Under the pieces are notes generated by a model, which made no database searches, was not told the DNA's origin, and saw only the letters and a list, made by a program, of their open reading frames with translations. Both the position numbers and the translations under genes were made by a program. A stretch of 64,000 nucleotides of DNA from the NCBI GenBank assembly GCA_022376465.1, contig JACDTU010000008.1, positions 930,001 to 994,000 on the forward strand. The letters are read 5' to 3'. Origin of the DNA: Cubamyces lactineus. Lineage: Eukaryota > Basidiomycota > Agaricomycetes > Polyporales > Polyporaceae. Of the stretch, positions 32,156 to 45,751 are shown one piece after another. Each line of letters opens with the position of its first letter. Position 1 is the first letter of the stretch.

Positions 32156-33814
32156 CTATGAAGTCTTCTTGGCGTTCTGCATTGCCTGCCGCCATGCTCT
32201 CGCAGCAGCGCCTGGTCTCCTCAAGGATACGAGTAGGTGGATCATGGTTGTTAGCAGCATCACACTGCCGGCTTGGTGTGCGGCGGCAAGAGGGATTGGC
32301 ACGAGGTAAATGAGAGTCGAGATTCCGAGGAGGACTTGAATGTTGGCCATGGCAAAAGCGGAGGTCGCCATCCGCTTCGTGAGAGGAGGCAAGGCGGCGC
32401 GGAGGGCGGGGTGAAATGTCGCCGCATACATCAGCGCGGTCGCAGTATATGTTCCGATGGCCTATCATCCTGTCAACGACTCTGAGTGCTGTATGTCCTG
32501 TAGCGTACGCACCAAGCATCTGTGGTCGAATTGCACGGTGGTAGGGTTCTCGAAGATATTTCTCCACCAGATATCTGACCGGTCTGGGCTCTTGGCGTAT
32601 GCAGGGTCAAAGAGCTCGTCCGCAGGGGGCGCGAGACGGCCGCCCATGAGGGGGAACTCGTTGTAAAGCAGACCAGCGTCAAGACCCGCAACAAAAGCAC
32701 CTGTAGACGAATCTCAGCCGGCTTGCTTCATAACGTCCCGGCAGCAACCTACCAGAGAGCGCAGTCAAGAAGACGAGTACCGTGAGGCCCTTGATGCCTC
32801 TGGAGAACCGCCGAACATGGGGGTTCGCCAGGATCTCCTGCCACTTCACGTTGCTGTCCTTGAAACCGCCCCACCAACCCTTGTTGGCGTATCGCCAGTC
32901 CATGAGCGCCGAAAGTCCAGTGCCAAACATGCCCGCGTACAACACGAACGCCGTGCCCAAGTGAGCCGCAAGCCGGTATTGCGATACACGCGGGACCGCT
33001 CCAGGAGTCTCCATGAGCGAATCTTCCAGGCCAGATTTAACCATGTACCACCCAAGCGCGCCCTGCGCACCAATGAGGAACGCCATGGCGGTGAGGTGCT
33101 TAGGCAGGCTTGCTGTAAGACGTTTCCGGAGTGCGAAGTAGGCTAGAGGGACGACGAAGCCAATACCGATGATACGACCAAGCACACGGTGGCTCCATTC
33201 CCAGAAGAAGATACTCTTGAATTCTTCGAGGGTGATAGAGTGCTTCAGCCTGAGGATTCACGGTAGCGAGCGTTAGTCTTTGAGTCAAGGGGTAGATATG
33301 TATAAATCTGGCCTTACAGCTTGAACTCTGGGGTGGCCTTGTACTTCTCGAATTCCTCCTCCCACTGTGCACGCGAGAGGGGAGGGAGCACACCAGTGAT
33401 CGGTTTCCATTCCGTTATACTCAAACCGGACTCCGTTAGACGGGTGATACCACCAACGACAATGACAGCAAAGACGAGGCCAGCGGATGCAAGCAACCAG
33501 CCTCCGACCGCAGGAGGCGAGAGTATGGGAAGCTCGCCGGCGACAGCTTGGGCTTGTGCAGCGTTTGCAGAGAAGAACCGGGGGTCGAACGTACGGCGAG
33601 GCGCGGCAGCTCGGAGCGTAAACGCTCTCCGCAAACTAGAAAGATTCGTATGTCTTTGCCACGATTGTGCACATGACGGCGCGGCAGTTCCAACGAGCGC
33701 GGGCTTGGAGGTGGCTTTGTGCAGGAGCCGGGACCACCCTTGGCCCGGTAACTTGGCTAGAGTGGCTGGCCGACACTCGAGGGCGACGCGGCGGGCCCAC
33801 AAGCCTGTGAACAT
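32156..33814 (-). CDS. COX15: Heme A synthase Cox15 (mitochondrial)
   Basis: Four exons, 33814..33318, 33249..32753, 32700..32513, 32461..32156; 495 residues. An N-terminal ~90-residue basic, Arg/Ala/Ser-rich region looks like a mitochondrial presequence. It is followed by multiple membrane segments with Cox15 signatures: [63 protein letters not shown] and FDHRCLA. The His in EWSH, AAH, FDH and the last membrane region are the expected heme ligands. Cox15 oxidises heme O to heme A for cytochrome c oxidase. Introns are 51-68 nt. It diverges from BOL3 with 245 bp between starts. Confidence 0.95.
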
Positions 33815-34059
33815 CGCAGTCGCCTCGCGAACGGGGTAGACGACGAGCAGAGGGGTATGAGGAGCGTCGAGGGATGGTTGAGAGCAAGCGTGAGCAGCGA
33901 GAGACGGGCTCGACTTGGGTCGCCGGGGCCAAATCTCGATCTCGATCGGGCCGCCAGACGAGCGCCCTTGCGCGGTGCGTCGGCCAGGACAGGCTGGATT
34001 CCAAATCGTCCGCGTCTCCTCCCGCCATCATCTCCGGACGCGTTCCAGCTACGCTCCAG

Positions 34060-34509
34060 ATGCTTTCTCTTGCCCTCACTCGACGAATAGCCCGGCCGCA
34101 ATTGGCCGCCGGCATCCCTGCCCTCGCCCGGTGGTACTCGCAGAAGACGTTCAACACCGATGGCGAGCGGGTCATCTACGAGAAGCTCACGGAGAAGTTC
34201 AAGCCGTCTGAGCTCCAAGTCGAGGATGTCTCTGGTGTGTAGCCATTGTAGACCGTTGATTTCGAAGGTGTCTCAAATGGACTGGCTCTGCAGGCGGATG
34301 TGGAACGTTCTACCAAATTGTGATTGCCAGTGACGAGTTCAAGGGTCTCCCACTGGTCAAGCAGCAGAGGCTTGTCAACCAGACCTTGAAAGAGGAGATA
34401 CAGGGCATACACGGTCTCCAGGTACGTATACAATCATGGGCACTGATAGATTATTGCTCAAATGCTCCACCGCTATGCGTTGTAGCTCAAGACCATCGCT
34501 CCGAAGTAA
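34060..34509 (+). CDS. BOL3: Mitochondrial BolA-like protein (BOLA3/Bol3 type)
   Basis: Three exons, 34060..34234, 34294..34421, 34486..34509; 108 residues. The first ~30 residues are Arg/Ala/Leu-rich (LALTRRIARPQLAAG), typical of a matrix targeting signal. The BolA domain follows with EDVSGGCGTFYQIVIASDEF and LVKQQRLVNQTL. BolA3 proteins help transfer 4Fe-4S clusters to mitochondrial enzymes with NFU1 and monothiol glutaredoxin. The divergent neighbour COX15 is also mitochondrial, so a shared promoter is plausible. Confidence 0.92.
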
Positions 34510-34741
34510 TTCTCGGTAATGCCCCACACCATATGTTCTTATCCACCTCGGTGTGTCCTCGTCCTCCCTAGTACAGAGCTCATGATGGGTTGCGTCGAAA
34601 GATGGACTTACGCACAAAAACATGAACATCATACAAGGTGCAATGCATCTGAGCGGAGATACATAGTACAACGCACATCCCATATACTACACATACATGT
34701 TACTATACCAGGTTTAATCGCAAGCAATGCCCATGTAATCA

Positions 34742-36077
34742 TCACAGCTTCTCGTTCAAGAATGCATCCAGCTCAGCGTCGAGTTCCTCCTGAGTGGCCT
34801 TCGGACGTGGCGGTCTGCGCCCTCGACCCGTGTCTCTACCTTCGGGTGGTTCGCGTCGTGAACGCGGCTCGTATCTATCGTGATGTCTATCCTCGTCCTT
34901 GCCCTTATCCCATGGCCGGCTTCCTCCATCCCTACGTGACCGCGCGCGCCGAGGAAGCGGTGCGGTCAATCTCGAGGCCAATCCACCAGATGTGCGTTCA
35001 AGGAGTGATTTCCCGTTATTCCCGATATAGTCGGAGCGCATCTTCGACGGCGGTGGCGGTGGAGACGCGTCTTCGTCCTCCGCCAGGAAGCTGTCGAGCT
35101 CCTCGTCCAACTTCGCTTTCTCCCAAGCGTCCGACGCTTCGTCGACCCCTCGCAGCTTCTTCATAGGACGCGCGCCGTCCTCGAAGCTCTTGCCAGCATT
35201 CTCCCCATATTTCTTGTAGAATTGGCTCTCGCTCTTCGCCCCCTTCTTCTTCACGTCCTCCACCCGTGCCCAACGCATGCGCAGGATTCCCTTCAGGCCC
35301 TCGCCCTTGCCAAGCGTAGCGCTTATCCTGTCCTCCGCGGGCCAGATGGTGATGGGTATAGGTTTCGCGGTGACGGACCCATCGTCTAGAGACGGCTCCT
35401 CCGCAACAGATTTCTGCAGGGTACGGAACGCCGCGCGTGCAGCGCTTTTGGTCTCGAAGACGAGCACACAGGTCGTGTCGTCTATCCACTCTAGGCCGAG
35501 AGGATTTGCGTCGAAGTGTGTGGCATACGCGAAGATGTTGGACGTGGGCAAGTGCGCAATGGGGCTACCGCGCAGCAGGATTGCATTATCCCTAATAGGC
35601 GAGGGTTCTACGGTATATCATCAATATACAAACACAGTTTCAAGGGAGGAGAGCTGCTCACCGAGGTCGTTCATATCGACATCGTTCTCATTGTCCAAGT
35701 CGTCGTGCTTGCGCTACCCGCGTACAACCGAACGGGTTATGACCCAGCCACATCGAAAGAACAGACGTTCCAGCGACAAAGAGGAAGAGATTTTTTCGGC
35801 AGCGACAGCTCCCACATCAGGTCCATCCATCTTACCCCTCAGAGACATGCTGCCGGCGCACCTTTCCGCCCCGCGACTTGGACGCGTCGGCGAGTAGGTA
35901 GACTTTGGTGTTCCCAATGCGATCCGCTAGTGACCGGCCGGCTTCACTAAGCTCTGGGGCATCTGCAGAGGCAGTAACTTGCTCCTCGTAGGGTATTGTG
36001 TCGTCATAAGAGAGTGCTGGGATAGCGGCGCCGGGTTCGAGGAGTTCTGGCGAGGTGTCCATCGTGGGCTCGGGCAA
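34742..36077 (-). CDS. NCBP3-like RNA-binding protein
   Basis: Three exons, 36077..35862, 35713..35662, 35607..34742; 377 residues. The middle contains an RRM-like fold typical of the NCBP3 (C17orf85) family: NAILLRGSPIAHLPTSNIFA, then LGLEWIDDTTCVLVFETKSA, followed by an LRMRWARVEDVK segment. The C-terminal half is acidic then Arg/Asp-rich (RRARSRRDGG, HHDRYEPRSRR) and ends with ATQEELDAELDAFLNEKL, a UIM/FoP-like helical motif found in mRNA export adaptors. A role in nuclear mRNP binding and export is inferred from the family. The exon 1 donor (GTGCGC, phase 0) was chosen because it alone keeps the frame open. Met 36062 is an alternative start. Confidence 0.8.
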
Positions 36078-36294
36078 ACAACAGGTCCTTGTGCACAGCT
36101 ACGCGCCACGGTAGGCCACGGTATGTGCGATGCGCGCTTGCGGGCGTCACAGTGTGACTGAGCGTGAATTTGGCCCGATCACTGCGGGCGCTTGTGTACG
36201 CTGGGCACTTGCTCGTTTTCTCGTCTACCCGCTTCACGAAACCCTCCTGCTTCTCTCTTGCAACTCATATATCAGGAGTAGCACAGCGAAACCT

Positions 36295-37847
<1,553 letters not shown>

Positions 37848-38226
37848 AGTTGGCTGCCCGTTCGGCTTTTCTTATGCGCACGATCTACCTCTTACTCTGC
37901 ATATCCTTCATTTGTCTGTACGCTGTCCTGTAGTTGATTTTCATACATGCTATGCCATCGCCGAGGTTTTCAGGGAAAACTTCTAAGGAGTGACTCCGAC
38001 TTGTTCTCCGCTGTGTTACCATATGTGACAGCGCGGGCAGTCACGATGACCCTGACCCGGGGAGCGCGACGAATTCCTTCAGGCTTCGGCTTTGTCTTGC
38101 TCGTTCTCGCTGACTTCGACGTCCAACGCAACGGCCTTTATTGTAATTCTCGTCCTAGTCCTCAAGCTATATTCTGATCCTCTAGTTGCCTCAAGTTCTG
38201 TCCCGTTCTCCCTCTAGATTTTGACG
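37848..38226. other. Intergenic region
   Basis: 3' flank of KRR1 and leader of the RGG-protein gene; no feature seen. Confidence 0.5.
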
Positions 38227-41200
38227 ATGAACAAGAATCCATTCGCGACACCAGCATACACCCCTCACCAGCCCCCGCTTCCGCCTGGACCGCCTCCCCC
38301 GCAACCGGCGCAACCAGATTACTCTGCGTATTGGGCTGCCGCAGCGGCTGCTCAGGCTCAGCAACCTGGAGCTGCGAGCGCGTACGCCGCGCAATGGAAT
38401 GCGTCGCAGCCAGCTCAGCAGGCAACCTCCGCGACCACTGCCGCCGCCGCCGCTCGTCCTGCTGACCAAGCGCACCTGTACGCAAACTATGGGTATGGGC
38501 CGAACTGGCAGCAGCAACAACGGCAACAGCAACAGCAGCCCCAACAGACATACCAACCTCCGGCCCCTGTCGTGCAACCTCCACCGCCTCCGCCGCAGGC
38601 TCAGTATAGCCCGTACCAGCCTCAGGCGGGAGCGTATCAGCAGCCCTATGTCCCTCAGGCGACTCCCCAGGCGATACCCCAGGCGATACCTCAGGCCCCG
38701 TACCAGCCGACCCCTGCTCAGCCCTTTCAGCAACCTCAGCAGTACTTCCCTCAGCAGCAACAGCAACACCGCCAAAATAGGCCACATAATCCACATCACA
38801 CATCACCTCAGCAATTCCCTCCCGCGAAGCGTCAACGATTCGATGGCCCTAATCAGCACCGTGGGCCCCCTCCTCAGCCGCAGTTCCAGCCACCTCCCCC
38901 GCCGCCCATGCAGCAACAGCCGGGCGGGATGTACAATCAGGGCCCAGGGCCGAGTCAGTACAATAGGGGTGGAGGACCGATGAACCAAGGCTCCCGTGGT
39001 GGATACAACGGTGGGCGTGGGGGAAGCAACATGAATCAGCGCGGACGTGGTGGGTCGATGAACATGGGCAGAGGCGGAAACCGTGGCCGTGGCGGCGGGA
39101 GCTACAACAACATGGGTGGGCGGGGCGGCTCCCAGCAGGGTGGTAGCTTCCGTGGACACGGTTCGAACCGCGGCTTCGCCAGAGACAACCGGAGAGGCGG
39201 CTCCTTTGCAAACCAAGGCTACTCGCACGGGCAACATCAGCAGTCGCAGCAGAACTACGGTCACCAGCAAAACCACTCTTCGTCCTCACGCGGTCGCGGA
39301 CATGGTTATAACAACTACTCCAACCGGGGTGGTCGTCACAGCACCGGAGGTTCCGTCAGTGGTCGGGACGGCGCCAGCGTCACGTCAGCGAGCTTCTCGT
39401 CTGGTAAGAAAGAGGAGAACAAACGGACACTCACCGATTTTAAGATCGTTGGGCTCAAGATCCCCGAGCTGGATTGGAGCTGGGGTGTATGTCCTGAATC
39501 TTCGACCGATGCGGTCAAGGAAGAGCCTGCTGCTGTCTCTATCTCTTCTGACACACCCACGGCCGTTCAGCCCTCTGATGGGACTACTCAAGCTTCGGCT
39601 GAGGGTGCCAGCACTGGTGTGGACGCTGCCGCTATCGCCGCTGCTGCTGCGGCTGCCGCGCCTGCTCTTGAGGCCGCGGGTGTTAAGGACATCGCCGCTT
39701 TGCTTGGACCGCCGCCGTCGCGGGTCCGGATCTATTTCCGCACTCCTGTCTCTCCTGATGACGCGCATCCCATCTCGTCTCAATCTACTGGCTATGGCTC
39801 GTCCAGTGCCAGTGCGCGTAAAGGGAAGCGCAAGAAGCTCGAGGATGATGATGGCGATTACGAAGAGGGTCGGGGAGCCCCTCCGCCCCCGCCTCATGGC
39901 TCTGGTCTTGATGCTTCCGGGGATTTTGAAGGCATGGGCCGAGAGAGTGTGGCCCCGAGTGTCGCAGAGACGACGAGCGAAGGCGATTGGCTGATGGCTG
40001 CCATTGGCGAAGAGGAGGGTGACGGCGATGGAGGAGAAAACCTTCATGTCAGCGAAGTCGAGAATTACTTGGGCAATGGCGATGCCGGTGATTTCGGTAA
40101 GCGTCCGTCCTCTCCTGAGACCGCGCGTGTGCGGATGAGTCCCGTCCGCACGACCTCGTTCGCACCACTAATCTGGCTCTTTTCTCGTTTAAAGGCAATG
40201 AGTATGGACAAGGGGTTGGACCCGATGGTGACCACACCATGGGCGACGAGGATGCGCAGGGCTCAGATGTGGACCCTGATGACGAGACTTACCAGAGCAT
40301 CCGTCCTAACGGACCCAATGATGACGCCGGACATCCTATGGTCATGGTCAATGGCGATGCCAATGCGCCTTCAGGCTCCCAGGAGCATCATGACGGGAGC
40401 TCTCTCCCCGCTCCTTCGCAGGGCGATCCGAATCAGAGCTCCCAGGATACGATCTCTTCTACGCCTCCTGTCAATCCTGCTCCTCCCGCTGAAGGCGGGT
40501 CAGCTCTCCCAGCGGACGCGGCTGCTTCGGCGGCGCCCGCTGAGACCCAAGCCTCGGTTTCCGATGTTGATGCTTCGCAAACCTCTAACGCACAGGCTGC
40601 ACCCAGCTCTGCCCCCCGCTCCATGCCATTGCAGGCGATGGACTCGATTGCTTCGACCGTCCCGGATACCAACCAGAACCATGAACAGACGTCTCCCTAC
40701 GCGTCCACCGTCCTCGAAGGCGAAAGCAACGAGAGCAACGACCCGGAGTACGAGCCCACCCAACCTGCATACGAACCGGAGCACGCAACGGACGCTCCAT
40801 CTACCCAAGGCGAAGACGCCACGACTGCAGCAAATCCGTCTACTCTCGGAGAGAAGGTGCCTTCTGCAAACAGGCTGTCAATCTCCTACGCAGGCGCGAC
40901 AAAGCGCCTCGTTGTCGATGCCGAAGTCGTGTCCAGCTTGAAGATATTCAGAGCGGATGGACGTATCGAGGTCACCATGTCGTTGGAACATGACGAGCGC
41001 GGCGGTCTCAAGGGCATTGCGGTAAGTTCGCATGCGATCCTTACCGGCAAAGACTGACGTTGTTCCAGATGGAAGGTTGTTCTGAGGCAAACACCTACGT
41101 TTCGCTCGATATTTCGGAACAGTTGGAGAGCGATGACCCAACCGTCCCTCCGTTCTCTAAAGCCAAGGTGCCCTCAGAAATCTCCCTGGTCCTCTACTTG

Positions 41201-41857
41201 GACAAGGAGAAGCCTCTGTCTGAGCCTCGCTGGGTCAAGACAGGCGACGTCAAGGAATGGCTGCGCAGCATATTTGGCCGCCACTTCTGGACCGCCGACG
41301 GTACTGCGGAGGGATGGGAGACACGGATTGAAGTGACTGATCCCGATCCGGTACGTATCTCGAGATCGACATGCTGTGTCTCGAAAGTCTTGCAAACAGT
41401 ACTGACCACACAATCCTACCCACAGCCCCCGACGATCTGGAATCTTTTCGAGAACTGGGCGAGCAGCGCGACTGTCGGTCAGGAGACGGAACGACGGCGG
41501 TTCGTGCGGACACACATGACCGAGACGGACAACATCGTCGAGATCCTGCTCCGGCTCGTGCGCGGCGAGCGCAGAGGCCCGCCGATCCCATACTCCACGA
41601 CGGACATCCCGCCCAAGCTCCTCGCCGCGCTCCCGCCCGGGGCCGCGTACGAGGGGCACCACACGTGCGTCTCGCTCGCCGTGCTCTCGCTCTTCCGCAT
41701 GACCGTCGGCTGGGCGATCCAGGCCGAGGGCGACAAGGGCAAGGCGCGCGCGGAGGAGAGCGTCGGCGAGCTCATCCGCTCCATGCCATCCTACCTTATC
41801 TTCCCGACGCTCGACAGGATGTTCGAGGACTGGAAGGCGGAGAAAAAGGGCGGCTGA
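38227..41857 (+). CDS. Giant Gln/Pro- and RGG-rich protein with a conserved-looking C-terminal domain
   Basis: Four exons, 38227..40096, 40195..41021, 41069..41350, 41426..41857; 1136 residues. Residues 1-235 are Pro/Gln/Ala-rich with polyQ tracts. Residues ~236-385 form an RGG/Gly-Asn-rich RNA-binding region (RGRGGSMNMGRGGNRGRGGG). A short folded-looking stretch follows (TLTDFKIVGLKIPELDWSWG), then RVRIYFRTPVSPDD near 500, a long acidic/Ser/Ala linker, and a C-terminal ~285 residues of mixed sequence (SISYAGATKRLVVDAEVV, WVKTGDVKEWLRSIFGRHFW, VRTHMTETDNIVEILLRLV). I do not recognise the C-terminal family. The composition suggests an mRNP or condensate-forming protein. All introns are canonical. 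Confidence 0.85.
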
Positions 41858-42562
41858 GCGCGCCGGCTCTGGGCCCTGGTGCGGGATGTGGTTGGGGGGA
41901 CGTACGTACATCCTTGATTTTCTTGCTGACTGCTGCCGCTGCTTGCGCGATGCTGTTGGGTGGTTGGGACGGGGCAGCCTGGCTTGGCAGGGCCGATTGC
42001 TTGACCTGGACTTAATGAGCCTGTTGTCGGGCGACCCTTGTACGTTTGTGTGTACCTCGCGACTTTCTCCGGCCTCCAAGCCTCAAAACATGAATTTTTC
42101 CATCTCATTCACCTCCGATCTGGAACTTGTGTGATCATGCTTACAGTTCCCGTTGGGAAGGAACTCTAGGAGAGACTACCAAGGAAGTATCCTCGGTAAG
42201 AAAAAGAAGTCGATAACTACCTACGAACTATGATACATGGAGAAAGATGCTCGCAAGCCTAACTACAATCTACAAGGCGAGGTCCGCGCGTGCGGCTCCG
42301 CCGAGACTAGGACGCCTTCCAAGGGACGCACAGAAGAACCACATAAATGTCGGGAGAGATATCCGGAGGATGGTGGAACAGAGGGATGGGGGAAAAGGGG
42401 GAACGCGTGCGTAACTCGTATCCAGTCGTGAGATCAGTACGAAGTCTATATCGTGAAGCAAGAGAAATAAAAGACGAGATGGGGCAGAACGCCGAAACCG
42501 TCCTCTCCGTAGCCTCCACTCTACCCGCCACCAAAAACTCAGCCAATCGAACTTGCACCCCT
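41858..42562. other. Convergent intergenic region
   Basis: 3' flanks of two convergent genes; no gene seen. Confidence 0.5.
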
Positions 42563-44124
42563 CTACGCCGACGCCTCGTGCTTATGGTGGAACACGTCCT
42601 TGAGCTTCCCGAACAAGCTCGTGCGCCGCTTCGAGCGCTCCGTCCCGCCCAACCGACTCGCCACGCTCCCCGCCTTCCCATTGCCGTTGCCGTTACCGTT
42701 CCCATTCGCCTCGCCAAACTCCCCAGGGATCGTCGACGACGTACCAGAGTCCGCACTTGTGCGCGACCGCGCGTGTGCAGAGCGGCGCGAGGAGAGCGAC
42801 GGGAAGCGCATCGCCTTCTTCTCCTTGCCGGGCGTCGACGCGGGCGAGGTGCCGTTCGAGCCGGGTGGAGAGGGCGGGCTCTTGGCAGACGAGGTGCCGT
42901 TCGTGGTCGGTTTGGGAGGGGTAGAGGGTGCCGTGCCGTTCGTGGCGGGCTTTTCGGCGGACGTGCCGTTCACGCCCGCAGGATTATGCGTTGAAGGCTT
43001 CTCCTCCACATTCTCGCTTGGGACTGGGGCAGCAGCGGTCTCGGCGGTCGCGCTGCCCTCGACGATAGTGGTCTCGAGTGGCTTGCTAGCGGCGACATCG
43101 ACGTCGACTTGTGCTGCGGGCGCCGAGGACTCCGCGAGAGCGGTAGTAGCCTCGTTTGTCAGCGGGAGCGTCGCAGCAGGGGCGGGCTCCACAGCCGTTT
43201 CGGCGGTCGCGCTGCCCTCGACGATCGTCGTCTCAAGCGGCTTACTCTCAGAGACGTCCGCAGAGGGGAGCGCGGTAGCGTCCGAGGGTGCTTCGGTGCT
43301 GAGTGGTAGAGCAGGCACAGGCACTTCAGGTGCGGCGGCAGGAGCTGGAGAGGCCGGGAGAACCGCCTCGCTCACAAGCTCGGTGGCGGATTGCTCAGGC
43401 TCGCTGGGCTCCGGCTCCGGCTCAGGTTCGGGGGCAGGTTTGACTTCTGCAGCGGGCGTGGAAGCCTCAAGAGGGCGCGCCGGTGCCTAGAAATTGCGTT
43501 AACACACATTTTGACAAGATACAGTCGAAGTGAAACGAGGTACCTCTGTGACAGGTGTCTCCGCAGGGGTTTGCGTCGTACCGGGGGCCATGGCCTCAAC
43601 CATGCCAACCATAGCCTGCCTCGCGGTCTCCACATAGCCGTTCACCTTGCCCAGGACGCCTTCAACAGCGGGCGAAGCGGGCCGGGGTTTCGGCGAGGGG
43701 GGACGCGCGGGGGTGCGGAGGACGTTGTTGAGGTTGCCGATGGGGTCGAGTTCAGTGGGCTGGTCGTCAGTGGTGGTCCAGCGGCCGTCAACGATGTACT
43801 TGTACTGCACGGTCTCGCCCCATGGGATCTTGACCGTGCCCTGGAAGAAGCCCGAGGGCGACTTGGAGAGGTGGTGCGAACATGACCACTGTTGGGTGGG
43901 AGCGGATGCATGAGCTTCTGGGGCGGGCATAGATAGGCATGTGCGGGGATCACGTACGCTGTCGAAGGATCCGGTGACGATTACGTCGGATGCACCCTGG
44001 TGTGGCCTGCGCGCGTCGAAGGTGGGTGCCCGGTCAACATTGCTTAAACGTTGCGGCGCGAGCCGGATTCAGAGGGGCGCGGGCGTGCTTACCAGCGGAA
44101 GGTTGCTTCGTAAGAATCAGACAT
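42563..44124 (-). CDS. CBM48/AMPK-beta glycogen-binding-like protein (Crp1/Mdg1 family)
   Basis: Four exons, 44124..44093, 44006..43958, 43888..43544, 43486..42563; 449 residues. The first ~90 residues are an AMPK1-type carbohydrate-binding module: YEATFRWPHQGASDVIVTGS, FDSW, then SGFFQGTVKIPWGETVQYKY and VDGRWTTTDDQPTE. The first two introns cut through it. In yeast this arrangement is seen in Crp1 and Mdg1. The remaining ~340 residues are low-complexity Ala/Pro/Glu/Ser. They contain a near-exact duplicated 18-residue block (SKPLETTIVEGSATAETA), a set of NGTS/TNGT repeats and an (NG)5 run, and end in a basic region with possible kinase sites (RSKRRTSLFGKLK). The module may bind glycogen or act only as a scaffold. 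Confidence 0.86.
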
Positions 44125-44756
44125 GACGGGTCGTTACAAAAGGGTGGGTAGAAAGGAAAGACGAAAGGCGAGAAAAGTGGAGGAAGAGGAGGGGGGATGT
44201 GAGAGGGAAGAGGAGGAAGAAGGGTAAGGGTGCTGGCGCGGGATGGAGGAAATATGAGAAGCTGGAGGGCGGGAAGCGATCAAAGCCATCGGCAGCGGCA
44301 GCGCGCCAAGTTCATACGCAGATAAGTATCCGGTAAGTCGATCAACAACCCTTGTCAGTTACCCGCATTACGTACATTCGCGCTACCACTCACCGCTGTC
44401 CGCTTGTTCGCGTTCGCTGTCAGAGACGACGAGGAGAGTGTCCTGGGGTAGCAAGCAGAGTGATAGAGGGTGGGTGTGAGAGAGAGGACGATAGGAGAAA
44501 CGTTGCGAGCATGCGCAGGCTGGTGGCGACTGTGTCTGAGTCTGAGCTCATTCAGCCTGCCCGCGCCTAGACCTTTGCTCTATTGCGTCCATCTCCACCA
44601 CTGATAATCCTCCCGCCTCGAGGCCGCCGCACCTCTCTCTTCTTCCCTTCTCGTTCGCTTCAGTACCACCCTCGCGCGTATTCACCTACTCGAAACAACG
44701 TTGACGTTGGCGCATCTGCAGCTCTATCCATCCATCCGCGCGATCTACAGCTAGCC
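44125..44756. other. Divergent promoter region
   Basis: Between the CBM48-like gene (-) and the methyltransferase (+). Purine-rich near 44160-44240, pyrimidine-rich near 44600-44680; no gene seen. Confidence 0.5.
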
Positions 44757-45751
44757 ATGCTCGACCTCGCGCTCGAAGAGCACCTCGACGAGCTCGACCC
44801 CCTCCGACACTTCCGCGACGACGCGTCCGACGAAGACAGCGCGAACACGATCGTCCCTGTCCAGCCGCCCTCTATCCGCAATCAGACTATCGAGCTCGTC
44901 TTCCCTGCTCCCGGTGACCGCGGCGCGCCAATCGCGATCAGGCTCGCCGTCGACGCATCGCCGGGGTGCGGAGGGATCGCTTGGCCAGCGGGCGAGGTAC
45001 GTCGCCTCCGCTGCTGCGATATCTGATCTCTGTGCTTGTGGCGTTGACGGGTGCTTGACCGGCGTCCACGGAACAGGTGCTTGCGAGCTATATATCCCGA
45101 AGAGGCTCGCTGGACGGGAAGACGGTCCTTGAACTCGGGAGCGGCACTGGTCTCGTCGGTCTCGTCGCTGGGAAACTCGGGGCTCGCGTCTGGATAACGG
45201 ACCAAGCGTTCGTCTCTCCCTGTTCCTCCTGCCGATCTCTCTGCCGACCTTGCTTCTTGTTTGGCGTACACGCAGACCGCTCTTGGGCATCATGAAGCAG
45301 AACGTGTCGTTGAACGGTCTGGAGTCTTGCGTCTCTGTCATGGAGCTCAACTGGTCTGCTCTACTTGCCTATCTGTGGTCGGCGACCCGTTCTCATGCTG
45401 TTCGCGATGGCTAGGGGCGCACCGATACCTGCAAATCTACCACGGCCAGACCTGATCTTGGCAGCAGACTGCGTGTACTTCGAACCTGCGTTCCCGCTGC
45501 TGGTGAAGACCTTGGCCGATCTTGTCAAGGACAGCTCAACGGAAGTATTGTTCTGTTACAAGAAGCGGAGAAAGGTGGGCTCCTCTTAGTGCCAAAATGT
45601 GACGGACATGCATACTGACGGCTGCTAGGCTGACAAACGATTCTTCAACCTGCTGAAGAAAGAGTTCACGTGGGAAGAGGTGTCCGACGATCCACAGCGG
45701 GAGGTGTACTCAAAAGAGGCCATCTCTCTCCTCCGTCTGTTCCGAAGATGA
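44757..45751 (+). CDS. METTL21/EFM-type protein lysine methyltransferase
   Basis: Five exons, 44757..44996, 45077..45207, 45276..45353, 45415..45574, 45629..45751; 243 residues. The SAM-binding motif I is LELGSGTGLVGLVAGKLGA, preceded by GGIAWPAGEVLASYI. The post-motif region LILAADCVYFEPAFPLLVKT holds the D-x-x-Y typical of family 16 (METTL21/EFM) lysine methyltransferases, and the C-terminal FCYKKRRKADKRFF also fits. The closest yeast-type role would be methylation of elongation factor 1A (Efm6-like), but the substrate cannot be decided from sequence alone. Introns are 54-80 nt and canonical. The start at 44757 is the first Met before the conserved region; the upstream frame stays open without conserved sequence. 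Confidence 0.88.

Noticed and set aside
42600..43490. 296-codon plus-strand frame
   Set aside because: Antisense of the CBM48-like gene's Ala/Glu-rich tail; no start context or motif.
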